Source: Dioszegia crocea
Lineage: Eukaryota; Basidiomycota; Tremellomycetes; Tremellales; Bulleribasidiaceae
Reading direction: 5' to 3'
DNA length: 64,000 bases
Assembly (NCBI GenBank): GCA_001600615.1
Contig: BCKK01000007.1
Span: 588,431-652,430 of the forward strand
The notes beneath the pieces are model-generated. The model was not told where the DNA came from, did no database searches, and saw only the letters and a program-made list of their open reading frames with translations. Positions within the stretch are counted from its first letter, which is position 1. Each line of letters starts with the position of its first letter. A program made the translations under genes and the position numbers. This document shows, piece after piece, positions 34,141 through 48,155 of this stretch.

Positions 34141-36163
34141 ATGTCAGAGCGGGATGGGATCGACATTGAAAAGTCACGCCTTGAGACACCCTCGGGCAGT
34201 ATCCACATGGAGGGGCTTTCTCCGTTATCGACTCTCAACCGCGCACCTACGACCAGCGCCAACGACCAGATCCCGTTGCCAGAAGGATCAGTGTCTTCGC
34301 AGCCACCAGTTCTACCGGCAATCAGGACAGCCATGTTGGCCGGGCTGATGATGATGACCTATTTCCTGGGAGTAAGTCTGTCGCACCGGTCAGGGCTGAT
34401 AGGAGGCAGGATCAGTCAACTCAGTCACGCTCCTGGTCCCCACGATGGCCGACTACTTGGGCGAAACGGAGATTCAAACACAGTGGATCGCATCTGCCTA
34501 TCCTCTCATATATTCATGGTGAGTGACTCGATATCAGGTCAAGAACTGACAGTAGTGGTCTGCTGTTCTCCGGCCGACTCGCCGATATATACAGCAGGAA
34601 GGTGCTTTATATGTCAGGTTTGTCAGTATACGCTATATTCGCGATCGTCTCAGGCATTGTCAAGCAACGACTAGCTCTTTGCGTTACACGCGCCTTATCT
34701 GGGCTCGGAATGGCTATTGCGTCTCCTGCTGGATTCGGTATCATAGGCGTCAACATCCGTAATGAGCCGGCCAGAACCATCGCTTTCGCGGTAGCTGGTG
34801 AGTTCCTTGAGGGAAGTGACGGTGATCATTGAGAGAATTGCTAACATGGAAGGCTTGGGGAATCAATCCTATTGGGTCAGCGTTCGGCATTCTTCTTGGC
34901 GGTGTCATGGCCAACATTGGAGGGTGAGTTGACGCCAACAAAAGTTATGGCTGTATCCGACCATGCTAAGTCTACAGTGTCGGCTGGTCCTACTTGTTCT
35001 TCCTGCTCGCCGGTGTTGCCGCCGCCTTGGTCGTAGTAGCGTTCTTTGTGATACCGCCCGATTCCAGAAACCATGAGAGAGCTTTAGTCGACAAACGCAT
35101 AGATTGGCTCGGCGGCGGCGTCGTCACGGCAGCCATCTGTCTCTTCACCTTCTCCCTTATCGAATCAGGTATAGCTCTCAATGGTTGGTCATCACCTCGT
35201 GAGCTACCAGAACGCACTCGTGTCGCCGTTGTATCCACACTAATAGTATAGACGTTCCAGCCTTGTTCGTTTCCTCCCTCGTCCTTTTCATCCTCTTCAC
35301 CGTCTGGTCTCTTCACCTCGAGCATCGGACGTCCTACCCGCCCATCATCAAAATCTCTCTGCTCCACCGTCGACACGGCCTTATCTCCTTCACCTGCGCA
35401 TCCGTCTTCCTCATGCAGGTCTGCGGATTAGCTTGGGTTTACACCAGTGCGATCTTCTATCAAAAACACAAGGTTATGACTCCGTGGCAAAATGCGATAT
35501 ACACCATTACGACGACCTGTGTTGGCGTATTTGCAGGTGTGGGTATCATTATTCTCACACGAAGTTCAATTAGCTTACAAACGGCAGGGTGCAGTGATAT
35601 ATCTTGCACCGAGAGTCCGCACGCCGTACCTCATAGGCATCGGCGCACTTCTCAGCGCCGGGTGCTCAATCATGTACGCCGTCTGGCCCGACGGCACCAA
35701 CTTCTGGGCACTCGAGTTCCCAGCACAGCTAGTGCATCCCTGGGGTATTGACTTGTGAGTAAATCCCATCATGGACTGCGCTGATGTATCAGTGTGTTTG
35801 GGCTGGGTGCAATTCTGATCTCGAACATTGTCAACGAGTACGTCGTCCATCATGGCGACCATATCCCAGCTGATGCACGCACAGTGATGAGCAATCTGTT
35901 GGAGGAGCTCTGTTTCAGACATCCGCTCAAGTCGGAGCTGCCCTCGGAGTCTGCTTGTCTGCTCTCGTCAGGAGCGCGATTAGACATCAGTCAAACGACC
36001 TTCTGACGGGATTAAGGGCTGGCTTTTGGTTCTCTGCAACCGCCGGTCTACTGGGTGAGTCTCAGATGCGGCCAGATGGCTGACTCTGCTACTTACCGTA
36101 ATCGGCTTTGTTGGCTTTCGTAAAGTGCGACTGGCGAAGGATGTCAGGCAGATCGATGAGTAG
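34141..36163 (+). CDS. MFS transporter, tandem copy 1, with two probable lesions
   Basis: A 12-14-helix major facilitator protein of about 536 aa. Exons: 34141-34371, 34406-34518, 34556-34790 or -34797, 34853-34923, 34978-35198, 35252-35538, 35588-35754, 35793-35837, 35885-36054, and a last part ending 36163. Motifs include LLFSGRLADIYSRKVLYMSG (the loop 2-3 antiporter motif) and SLHLEHRTSYPPIIKISLL. Exon lengths equal those of copy 2 except exon 4, which is 4 nt longer (a repeated AATC). The last intron would have to end in AC rather than AG. A donor at 34791 (GTAGCT) restores the frame at the first site. The substrate is unknown; a multidrug or siderophore type is possible. It may be a decaying paralogue. 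Confidence 0.75.
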
Positions 36164-36792
36164 AGTTGGGTCCTATATGTATCTGGATGTATGTCGCTCG
36201 CTTGAGATCAGTGCAGACACCTGGCGTGATGGCCGACCAATCACAGTACAGGTCCCAGAAGTCATTGTGTAGCAGATGCATTCGGGACCTCGATCCTGTA
36301 TCTCCGACTTCCGGCGACTTGGAGGCTACTGCCTGAGGCGAGAGTCCCTTTCCGATTCTGATGTTTAACCCATACTGTCAGTCACTTTGCCTCTTCTGCA
36401 TGTCGCAGACACGAATACGCGTACTCGTCATGGCTTGAGTCTTCTTCTGCACAACGCGCGAAGCACTCGCATTGACTGTGCAATCGTTCACCTCCACGAT
36501 TTCCCCGCAATCACCGCCATGGCAAACTCACGTCTCATGTCCGGCCCAGGATCACAGTACACTCTGACGTCCCCGCATACGAAGCCAGGCCAAGTTTACA
36601 AGACTGTAAGCAAAATCAGGACTCCTGGATCCGTCAAAGGGGGGCCTCGGCCCCTGAAGCCTAATCCGACCTGTTCGGAGCTCAAGTCGAACCCAAAGGC
36701 GTCCGTCCCAAAGGTATGGATGTCGCCTTCTCGTGACCGAGAACTTGTCGAGCGTATCTCCATTGTCGATCGCCCAAATCTTACTCTCCAAG
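36164..36792. other. Spacer between tandem MFS genes
   Basis: 629 bp with no supported gene. Near 36425-36447 there is a short stretch resembling the last codons of the beta-COP gene (reverse strand CAAGCCATGA preceded by AAGACT), possibly a scar of the tandem duplication. The remainder should hold the 3' UTR of copy 1 and the promoter of copy 2. Confidence 0.4.
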
Positions 36793-38806
36793 ATGACTGA
36801 GATGCGTGGAGCTGATGCCGAAAAATCACCCCTTGAGCCATCTTCAAAGGGCATTAAAAACGAGGGGCCGCACGATCCTCTTTCGACCCTCAATGCGACT
36901 CTTCCCATAATCAATCATGATCAAGACTCGTGTGCACCTCATCCAGGAGAGGAAGTACTGTCGTCACCTCAAGTGATGTCGTCAGCTAGGACAGTCATGT
37001 TGGCCGGGTTGATGATGTTCACATACTTCCTTGGCGTAAGTCATCACATCGAGCAGACTAACACGCAGGCAGCATCCATCAACTCGGTCACACTTCTTGT
37101 GCCCACAATGGCTCAGTATCTGGGAGAGACAGAGCTCCAGACACAGTGGATCGTTTCCGCATATCCCCTCATCTACTCCTGGTAAGCCCTTACAAGGAGC
37201 CTTGCTGACTTCAGCGGTCTACTTTTCTCCGGCCGCCTAGCAGACATATACAGCAAGAAACTCCTCTACATGTCAGGTCTTTCGATATATGCTGGGTTCG
37301 CAGTTGTCACCGGGGTCGTCAAGCATCGCCTGGCACTTTGCGTCACCCGGGCCATTTCTGGGCTTGGGCTAGCCATCGCGTCTCCGGCTGGTTTTGGCAT
37401 TCTGGGCGTGAACATCCGCCACGAACCGGCTAGGACGATCGCTTTTGCGATTGCAGGTGAGTCTCTGCCTCTCGAGGGTACTTCAGAAGACGTCCGCTGA
37501 TAGTCAAGGCATGGGCAACCCTATCGGATCCGGGTTTGGGAGTCTTCTTGGCGGCGTAATGGGCAATATCGAGGGGTGAGAACTCCGCCCTAAGCTGGGT
37601 GTGCTCACTCTACAGTGCCGGGTGGTCCTACCTGTTCTTCCTTCTTGCCGGGGTAGCAAGTTTACTAGTCGCCCTGGCTTTCTTTGTCATACCGCCCGAA
37701 CGCAAACATCTCAATGGTCCCCCTATCGACAGACGCATAGATTGGATCGGGGGCGGCCTGGTCACGGCAGCGATCTGCCTATTCACGTTCTCTCTTACCG
37801 AGTCAGGTATCGCGTCTAGTGGCTGGAAATCCCCCCGTACGTCAAGATGCCCCACGGAGCTTTGTGCCTCCACGTCCTGCACTGACACAAAAGATGTTCC
37901 CGCCTTGTTTGTCACCTCCCTCATCCTCTTCACGGTCTTCACCTTCTGGTCTCTCCATCTCGAACATCGGACATCATACCCGCCCATCGTCAAGATGTCG
38001 CTACTCCACCGACACCATGGCCTGATCACCATGACCTGCGTCTCGGTCCTCTTGCTCTCGATATGTATATTCGGCTGGTCCTATACCAGCGCGATCTTTT
38101 ATCAGAAATACAAAGGCATGACACCATTGCAGAATTCCATACACACCATCACCACCCCCGTTGTCGGGGTATTCGCAGCTGTGAGTGCCATCGACACGAG
38201 TTAGGTTCATCGCTGATGGTCGGTAGGGCGCAGTCATACTCCTGGCTCCAAGAGTCCGGACGCCTTATCTCTTGGGCTATGGATCAATCTTGAGCGGAGG
38301 CTGCTCTGTTATGTATGCCGCGTGGCCCGAGGGTACAAATTTCTGGGCTCTCGAGTTCCCAGCGCAGGTATTGCATCCTTGGGGTATCGATCTGTGAGTA
38401 CAGTGCCTGAGTTGCTTGCATTGGCGCTGATGTATTAGAGCGTTCGGGCTAGGAGCTGTCATCATTTCCAACTTAGTCGATCAGTGCGTGACATGCGAGA
38501 GTTGGTGATGCTAAGCTGATGTCTGTATCAGAAGTGAGCAATCAGTCGGAGGAGCCCTGTTTCAAACATCAGGGCAAATCGGGGCCGCCCTCGGAGTCTG
38601 CCTATGCGCCCTCATCACCAGCGAAGTCGGCCATCAGTCAGACAATATTCTCGCAGGCGTACGAGCTGGGTACTGGTTCTCGGCAGCCACAAGCTTACTC
38701 GGTACGTTTCGATTACTTTTTAGACTGACTTTTAGTGGCGGTGATTGGTTTTGTCGGGTTCAGGAAAGCGCGACTGGCGAAGGATGTCGGGAGGATCATC
38801 GACTAG
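36793..38806 (+). CDS. MFS transporter, tandem copy 2, intact
   Basis: Ten exons give 541 aa: 36793-37035, 37069-37181, 37215-37456, 37509-37575, 37616-37836, 37894-38180, 38227-38393, 38439-38483, 38532-38701, 38736-38806. Helix-rich throughout. Motifs are LLFSGRLADIYSKKLLYMSG, RAISGLGLAIASPAGFGILG, MGNPIGSGFGSLLGG, SLTESGIASSGWKSP and VGFRKARLAKDVGRI at the cytosolic end. It is collinear with copy 1 in every intron position and phase. The hydrophilic N-terminus (MTEMRGADAEKSPLEPSSK) aligns with that of copy 1, which fixes the ATG at 36793 rather than the in-frame codons upstream. The substrate cannot be told from sequence. Confidence 0.88.
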
Positions 38807-38985
38807 CGAGGACATTAATCAACAAAGTAGACATCAGAGAGTGAGAACGATCAGGATGAACGACATTGAAACCTTTCTGCATAACCAAGGGCTTCTCCCC
38901 AAGTCCCCCGCTTCGCAGCTCGTAAATCTATCCAAATCCCAAACAGTCCACCTCTTTTTCATTCGCCCACTCGTGTCGTCACTCT

Positions 38986-41900
38986 TCATGGCTTGAAAGT
39001 CTTTTGGCTCAGCGTGATCTTGTCCCCTAATGACAACGCAATCCCCTGTGTCCGCGATCGTATCCGCAAGTGGCCTGTGTGATTAGCATTACATCTGGCT
39101 AGTCTTCAAGACCTACCCTGTATTTGTCCATTCTCCATCTTTTCAAGACTGCAATTCGCCAATGCATCCTCTCCGAATAAGGACTTGGCGGCCATGTTGC
39201 AAGACAAGTAGGAGCAGTCTCCGCTGAGAGCGTTTTCGGGGGTGAGGATTTGAAGGTTGGTCTCTTTCGCGAGGTGGTCGACGAATTTGCGCAGATCGCC
39301 ATCTGGCGCAGAGAGGGCGACTTTGTTCTCCCATTCAAATTCAGTCTACCCGTCAGTCTGATCCTATTGGGCAAAGAGAAGAAACTCACCCAGCTCGACC
39401 GGAAGCTAGCCTCGTTAACGTATGAAGGCTGAATGAAGGACAGGATATCGAGGTGTATGTCCTGTTCCATCAGCCCCTGTCAAATATCCGTGTGAAGCCT
39501 ATACGTACAGATAAAACAATGTTGGCATCCGCATCGCTGCCTTTGACACTGTATGTGATGCTCCCAAAGATGACCCCAGTCTCAGTGCTCGATACCTTGA
39601 TCGTCGCTTTGATCTGGTGGAATCCATGTGGTCCGAGGGTGTGAGGGGCCGGGCGCTCGACGAGTTTGAGGTCGCCAAGGGTCTGGAAGTCGACAGAGAG
39701 GTTTTGGAGTGTGTTGGTGGTCTGATTAACGAGGAGGACATTCAGGATCACGTCGAATTGGTTGATAGTGGTAACGCATTCACAGTAGACGGCATCCGAG
39801 TAGCCTGGAGATTAGCGACGAGTCCAACTCGGAATGTCCTGAACATACCAGTCAATTGTACGATTCGGCTCAATTTGGAGACAAAGTCGTCATGTACCTC
39901 GGCAGCTCCAGTCGCACGTCCAACGTCTAGGTCATACTAAGGATCAGTAAGAGCAATAAAGTCAAACTCACGTCATCGACATCGGCAAGTGCCTTCTTGC
40001 TCAATTGTCTGAAGCTGATCAGGTCGTCTGCTTGGATCTCGACGTCCTTCGACTCCTTTGCCTTCTCTGCAGCTGCCTTCTTCTAGTATCGTTAGCTCAT
40101 TGTCCAATGTTTTGACACAAGAACATACCTCAGCGCCCGCAATCATCTTCGTGTAAGCCGCCTTGGTATCCTCCAGGAAGACCTCCTTCATCACCTTCTC
40201 CCCTCCCAATTCCGCCAACGTCTCTATACAGTTCATGATGCGTTCCTGACTGTCCTCGTCAATGGCAACAGCAGCAAACTTGCTCTGTCCCACGCGGACG
40301 ATACTCGTCATGATCAAGATAGCCTCGGCCTTTAACGAGTTTACGGTCGCAGAATCGGATGAGTCGGATGTGGTGAGGCGAAGGATGAGCTTGGTGAGGG
40401 TTGCAGCGAGGACGGACCCGGTGAAGAAGTCTCCGCCGAGGATTAGAGCGCGAAGGGGTGGCTTGGATGCTGAGCGCACAGCCTCAAGGCGTGCCGCATC
40501 GGCATTGGAGGTGTAGGTGGTTTCGGTTGCATATGTCCCGTCGGCCAGAACGCGAGTTTTGGTGACTGCTTTAGGCGCGTCGTCTTTTTGCTCGGTCGCG
40601 GCTCCGTCTGTAGCTTCGGCTTCATCGAATAGGCGCTGGCTATCAGCACAGCTCTTTAATGTACGAAAAGCAACACACCTGCTCTGAAGCTAGAATTGGA
40701 ATCTCGCCAATCACTTTCCGGATTTCCTGCATTGCTCGCTTGATGTCTATATCGATCAGCTTCCGTGCGAGAAAATGCCCCTTGTGACTAACCTGAAACC
40801 TCCTCGCAGTATTCTCCTACAATCCACAGAGCGCCACGGTACACTTTGCCAGATTTGATTTCGCTGAATGTAGCCACAAGCTTCTCGGTGATAGCTGTTC
40901 GAAGTTTGGGGAATTTCTCGACTACCTCACTGTATTGTCAGCAGGTCCTTGACATTGGACGAGATTGACATACCGAACAAAAGCAATGACATCGACAGCT
41001 GAGGGGTTGTTGGAGTCGCCCAGGAAGTCCATGAGCACGTAGACAACATTCGCAGCGACTTCCGAGAACTTGATGGCGCAAGAGTGAATGCTCTGGATGA
41101 GCAGTTGTCTGTATTCAAGGTTCTGGAATGTCAGCTGAAGGACGATCCAGCGAGACCACTTGGACTTACTTTGTCAAACTCGCTCTCCATCGTTCCCTGA
41201 AGCTGTTTCTTCAAGAACAGCACGACATCCTCCACATTCCTGCTCGATACCATTTCCAATGCAATCCCAATCGCCTTGCGCTTCACCTCCATATCCTGGC
41301 TGCTCAACACCTTCAGGATGTCCATCACCATGCCGTCCAACACATGCTCGTGCTTTGAGCGCAGTGTATTGAAGCGGTCCAAAACAATCAGCTTGACATT
41401 GTTGTCGGCTTCCTTGATGATGAGTTCGGCGAATGCGGCAGCGGCAGCTGTGGTGTCAGCAAGCTCAGATAGGGTATTCGCACGACCACTCACCCTTTAC
41501 TGCAGCGGGGTTCTGGGTAAGGGTTGTAAGTGATGTCGCAGCCTCGTACTTGACGGCGTGCGAGGGCGAGTTCAGCAGCTCAAAGATACACCTGATCCAC
41601 TTTGCCTGATTGTCAGTCACCTCGTCACTCGATCGGACTTACCCTGTGGCCCCCATCTGTCTTTGCCTCCTTCCTGACAAGCTCAATAACGGCCATCTGC
41701 ATTAACTCGTCCATTCCGCCAATCGAGTCGAAGTTGTTTAGCAGATACCGTACAGCGGTAGGCTGAGAGATGTTGCACAAAGTGACAAACGCGTTCCGCT
41801 TGCAGGTCATGTCGGATTCCTACTCTGTCAGACACAGACTGAGGTCCGGGCTGGACGGATACTCACAGCAGCAAGGAATGTATCTAATAATTCTGGGGCG

Positions 41901-42680
41901 TCTGGGATGAGGTGCTCGTGATCTTGGTAGATGGAGTATACAGCGAACACGGCGTTCTTCCGGACAAACGAATGGCGGTGTTCCTGTTGATTAGGATATG
42001 TTCCCTCACGCGAAAGCAGTAGACATACCAAGCATGAGCGGACGGTGGGAATGAGGGGTTCAAGTAGTTCCGGTTCCCGGATCTTTTGAAGATAGCGCAG
42101 AGTTGCACCGCGGATATACTCGTTGGGGTGTTGCTACAACATCAGCCTTACTCGAGTTGCCAGTGTGCCGACATACCAAATCTCTCCGTGTTGCATCGCT
42201 GACACGCGTCAGCTAAATCCTTGGATCTTAGAAAAGCAAACTCACCACACCAGAATCATCTCGTGCTTCAATTTGCCATTGTCGTCTAGCTTTGGGCAGA
42301 TTCTGGCGAAATCAGCAGATGTTCAGTCTCGTATCCGCTATATAACACTCACTCCCAGTAGAAATGCAGCATCTTCTTGAGCTGCTTGTTTCGCGACGGC
42401 ATGACATATTGGATGATTGGCATGAGGAGTTGCGGCTGCGGTATCAGTCTTGCAAAGCTCACGAGGCGGACTATCCCTTCTGTCTGGGACACTCCTCTCC
42501 CAGCCGCAGTACCCCACTCACGTGTGACTGCCCGTTCAATGTGCCAACAATGATCCTCCGCATAGTCTCCAATTTGACCTCATCCGAGCCCTTTTGTAGC
42601 GCGTTTCGCAGCTCATTCGCGTTGGGAGACTCGAGGAGGTCATCATGAATGATGGAGTAGCAGGTAGATGAAGGGTCCAT
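38986..42680 (-). CDS. SEC26: Coatomer subunit beta (beta-COP)
   Basis: Nineteen exons give 951 aa. The first is 42680-42522 and the last 39074-38986; the largest are 40635-40129 (exon 13), 39804-39509 (16) and 41447-41170 (9). Introns are mostly 42-50 nt, with one of 86 nt. Diagnostic segments: [87 protein letters not shown] and [20 protein letters not shown]. The N-terminal two-thirds is an alpha-solenoid adaptin-like trunk, and the C-terminal third an appendage domain. Beta-COP is part of the F-COPI subcomplex that recruits cargo and ARF on Golgi-to-ER vesicles. The p24 gene at 11172 encodes a typical COPI client. Confidence 0.95.
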
Positions 42681-42995
42681 GATGCGCTACGAGGCTGCGC
42701 TGCCTGGATGTCTTTGAGCGGTGTAGATGTAAGGTATGTGCTGTCTGCTGGCATGGTGGCTGAGGCTGGCAGGTCGCGTCCGATAAATGCCACGTCAGCG
42801 CTACTCTCCGGTTGTCCGGGACTATCCGTATCAGTTCCTTGCTCTTGCGATCGTTTCCGGCCTTTACACACTTCCACTACATACAACCATCTCTCACATA
42901 GACAGCTTCAACGGCGTTGTACGAGTAGCTCCCTCCTCCTGCCACCTCACGCTCCCACCCAATCCGCCACTTCCCCGGAAAAAACACATACCAAA
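42681..42995. promoter_or_regulatory. 315-bp divergent promoter (beta-COP / ATP synthase e)
   Basis: Holds both 5' leaders. A pyrimidine-rich run lies near 42925-42980, just before the subunit e ATG. No specific element is assigned. Confidence 0.5.
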
Positions 42996-43524
42996 ATGCC
43001 TGCTGCGTCTCCCGCTACAACCGTTAGTTACAGCTCCTCCCGAAATATTTCCGTCACCTGTAAAAGACGGCCTGTTGCCTGTCAGGCATAAGGGGAGCGT
43101 AGAGTCCAGGCTCGGCAGTGCGGGAAAGGCGGAAATCTTGGCTTGGCCTATCACTGACCTCTCCAGGTCGTCCGCTACTCCGCACTCATAGGCGGTATCC
43201 TCTATGGTCTTGTGCACCAGGGTACCGTGCAAGCGAAATACGATGAAGCTCAGGTATGCCGAATCCAAGATTGACAGACAAAGTCAATGGGTGCTGATAG
43301 CTTGCAGACCCAATCACAAATAGCACACAGGGCGCATTTGGTTGAGGAGGCCAAGAAGGCGTACGCACAAAAGCTGGTGGCAGACAAGGCCGGAGGAGCT
43401 TCAAAATGTGAAATCTTCGCCGCAGTGAACAAGAAGAGTCGCTGATGCTGCAGTGATAACCAACATCGACGATCCAAAGTTCGACCTGGAGAAGCTCATC
43501 GAGGCATACACAAAGACCCCATAA
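42996..43524 (+). CDS. ATP21: Mitochondrial ATP synthase subunit e
   Basis: Four exons (42996-43022, 43167-43253, 43308-43407, 43454-43524) give 94 aa. VVRYSALIGGILYGLVHQGTVQ is the single transmembrane helix with the GxxxG dimerisation motif of subunit e (Tim11/Atp21), which holds ATP synthase dimers together and shapes cristae. A charged coiled coil (HRAHLVEEAKKAYAQKL) follows, and the protein ends DPKFDLEKLIEAYTKTP. The first exon encodes only nine residues and is followed by a 144-nt intron, the longest in this part of the window. Length is normal for the family. Confidence 0.93.
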
Positions 43525-43902
43525 ACGCACATGAATTTTGGGTGATTCTCAGTCAATCAAGATCAACTCGCAGGCGCGACCTTCAGCCACCAGGACATGA
43601 GCGCACATCCCCAGATTGACAGCTTCGCTACTGCTCGATGGGGAGTGTTGAGGTTCGGGCCGCTCGAAGCTGGACCGCGTTACACTCCTCACATTGGATA
43701 AACATCACCGATGCTGACCTGCTAATTCGAAATGCAAGGCGTACCTTGCGGATGTCGCACGATCGTGCATGTAATGTCCTCGGCCACAAGCGGTTTGGCA
43801 CACTCACATCGATCTACCGTTCATCTACTTTTATGATACAAGATGGCTCTAGAATGCCCAAAAGTGAAACTCCCTAATTGTCCAGTCCTATCGAATAGTT
43901 GC
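43525..43902. other. Convergent 3' intergenic region
   Basis: 378 bp between the stops of subunit e and the seven-helix protein. No gene, repeat or RNA seen. Confidence 0.5.
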
Positions 43903-45592
43903 TCATGATTTCATCCCCAACATCTCCTCAAAGCTCATATCCGCCATATCACGATCCTCATCGTCCAGTCCACCCAACGATGGTGGTCCGTTCCAAAGAC
44001 CGCGAGATCTTAGCCTCCCCAGCCCCGTTCCAAAGCTCAATCCTCCTGCAGCGGGGCCCAAACTCCCTCTCCGCTCCCCCCGAGGCGGCAGAATAGCAAA
44101 ACTCAATCCCGCCTCGTTCGCTGACCCCGAACTGGGTCTAGTCCCTCCTGGATCTGCAGTCCGATTGTGGATTGATTTGGTGGTCGGTATTGGCGCAGCA
44201 CCATCGCTCGAGGTGCTCACAGCGCTGAAATACGTTCCAGTTGAGTTGGAATATGGATAAACGCCATCGGGGGAATCGATCTCGCCGCCTTTTTCTGAGA
44301 GGGGAGAGAGTGTCGTCGGCGCAGCACCGGTAAGAGATAGTGTAGGAACGTTACCCCTGCTACTCATACCTGAGCCGGAGTGGCGGCCGGCGGGTGCCTC
44401 CTGGATGTCGAGCTCGGTGGACAGGAAATTTAGGGTGTTTTGCCGCTGACACATAAGCCTGGAATTGACCTCTAGACGCGGTACGACTCACTCGCTGTCG
44501 TTCTTCCTCCATATCTCGGCGCAACACTTTTCGGAAGTTTATTACAGCTAAGCCGCAGATGACCCATACTTTGGGAACGAAACTGACCGCCGTCAGCTGG
44601 GACTGATGAAGCATAGGAGTAGGAACTCACATGAACACAAGTACGATTAGACTGTGCGGAGCTACGAGGGCTTTGATGATCAAACCTGCCGTTCTATATC
44701 GTCAGCCCTTTTCTCCTGTGCAGATATGTGACACTCACACCAGGCTTGGAAGAAGCTGTGCCTCGGCAGACCATTTGACCACCCGCGTAATCAACCTATC
44801 TGAATGCGAAATCCCGTTCCGTTTCCTCACCAGCGCCACCACAATGAGCACGCTCAAGAGCCAGTCGATAATGAATAGCGTGGCTACCCATGCTATGAAG
44901 AATGGCGATGTGGTGGAGTTTACAGGATCTGTGTAGCCAATCTTGGTGTTGGCAATGCCTAGGGCGATGGACCCAGCGCTGATAGGTCAGTCAGGTATCC
45001 AGGCCAAAGTCGGAGAGTACTCACAAAATCACGGGTAGACCATACTTGATAGACTTTGGCCGACCCCACAGCTCATAAGCTCGGAAAGCGTAAAAGACCT
45101 AAAACTCAGCGATGCCCTAGCGCCGACAGCAGATCCACTGACCTCAATCGGCATCGCCAATAGGAGCTCAAAAACGCAATCGCCCTTCACCCACCATCCC
45201 CTAAAAACAGTCAAGGGTTCACCATAACCAATGACGAAGACAGAAAAGCCGAATGCCTGGCAACTGAGATCTCAGCTTTGTCACCGCAAATGTAGAGATC
45301 TTTCTCACAAGGCGGTATGAGCCACACTTCCAAATGCGAGCCAGTACTATGAGATCAGTCCTCCGTCAAATTTTCGGCCGAGTCACACACCGGAACTCAC
45401 CACAAGGCACTTCAATGGCCATCGCTCATCTTTGGCTAGGCGCGTATTCCAATAGATGAATTGACAGATTATTACTCCGAGGCAAAACATGTCAATGCCT
45501 ATTCCGAGGAATGTGGGACCGGTGACCATTGGCCATGCTGCCGCATTCTGATCGAGATAGTCCTGCTCCAGTGGGTTGAGAGCGACAGACAT
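43903..45592 (-). CDS. Seven-helix membrane protein resembling the basidiomycete DUF6534 group
   Basis: Eight exons give 453 aa: 45592-45401, 45346-45309, 45263-45143, 45098-45025, 44978-44739, 44693-44631, 44582-44492, 44445-43903. Hydrophobic segments alternate with short loops: TFLGIGIDMFCLGVIICQFI, FSVFVIGYGEPLTVF, DCVFELLLAMPIEVFYAFRA, LPVILFAGSIALGIA, FFIAWVATLFIIDWLLSVLI, GLIIKALVAPHSLIVLVFIF and a last one near VWVICGLAVINF. The YWNTRLAKDERWPLK loop after the first helices resembles the family's typical cytosolic loop. The C-terminal 180 residues are Ser/Gly/Pro-rich and cytosolic. The family is abundant in basidiomycetes and uncharacterised. The start is the ATG at 45592; codons further upstream in frame are not ATG. 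Confidence 0.75.
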
Positions 45593-46245
45593 GACGAACA
45601 GCGGGTGGACCAATGTAGGGTCCTAGCGAGGCGTGCTCCCCGCTATACGAGACGCGATTTGTTTTTAGGAGGTGGCGGAACCCTCTCGCCTCACGCCCGA
45701 CTCGAGGCGTGAACGGGCTGTTGTCCAGACACTGGCTGGACGCGTGACTAGTGTTTGAGAGGTATGTGATCTTCGACAGTGCCTCGCAAGCTTCAAGCTT
45801 CACCCAAGCACAGCCCGTACATATGCGATCTGGTGCGATCGAAGGTACGTTACCCCATATTTCATCGCTCTGTTTGCGGCGCTGTTTGGCGTTTTGATAT
45901 AGAAGGTCCAGTGAGACACCGAGACAGGGCAGCAGGCGCCTTCTCGTGAATATGCCGTAAGTGTGTGGAATCCCCGGCCCGGCTCGGCTCGGGGTGAGTC
46001 AACGGAGGCCACCGTGGGAAAGTAGCTGATCCCAGCGGTCTTCGCCGCCAGTCACGTGAACCCAACGCGTCCTTACGCGCTTCGCGATATACAGTAGGAG
46101 CAACGATTGAAGGCAATGAGAATACCTTGTCACTCCTAATAGATCCACAGAGGCAGAGCAGTCAGATCAGTAGTCCGACATCCATCAGCGACCACAACCC
46201 GAAGCGACAGATCTCAAAGCTTCAAAATCGCTTCTCTAGCCACAC
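45593..46245. promoter_or_regulatory. 653-bp divergent promoter (seven-helix protein / WD40)
   Basis: Long for this region. It contains GC-rich palindromic pieces near 45966-46005 but no gene. Small open frames on the minus strand (45800-46116) lack features of real coding sequence. Confidence 0.5.
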
Positions 46246-47993
<1,748 letters not shown>

Positions 47994-48155
47994 GGTTGGG
48001 CAGTCGGGCATTCAGGGCGGTGAAGGGGAAATGAAAAGGGCTGGAAGCTCAACGTTAAATTTATTGATAGCAGTAGATGATGGGCAGACATGCGAAGCCA
48101 GATTATAAAGTATTGATGAGGTATCGCTAACGTAGTTACGAAAATGGTACAAGTG

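Noticed and set aside
35885..36003. MFS copy 1 ending at 36003 (LEELCFRHPL... frame)
   Set aside because: That frame is a shadow. Splicing from 35837 to 35885 gives QSVGGALFQTSAQVGAALG, matching copy 2 residue for residue.
45614..46116. Small minus-strand genes in the divergent promoter near the seven-helix protein
   Set aside because: No ATG with supporting splice sites, no family resemblance, and unusual Arg/Pro/Ser composition typical of non-coding frames.
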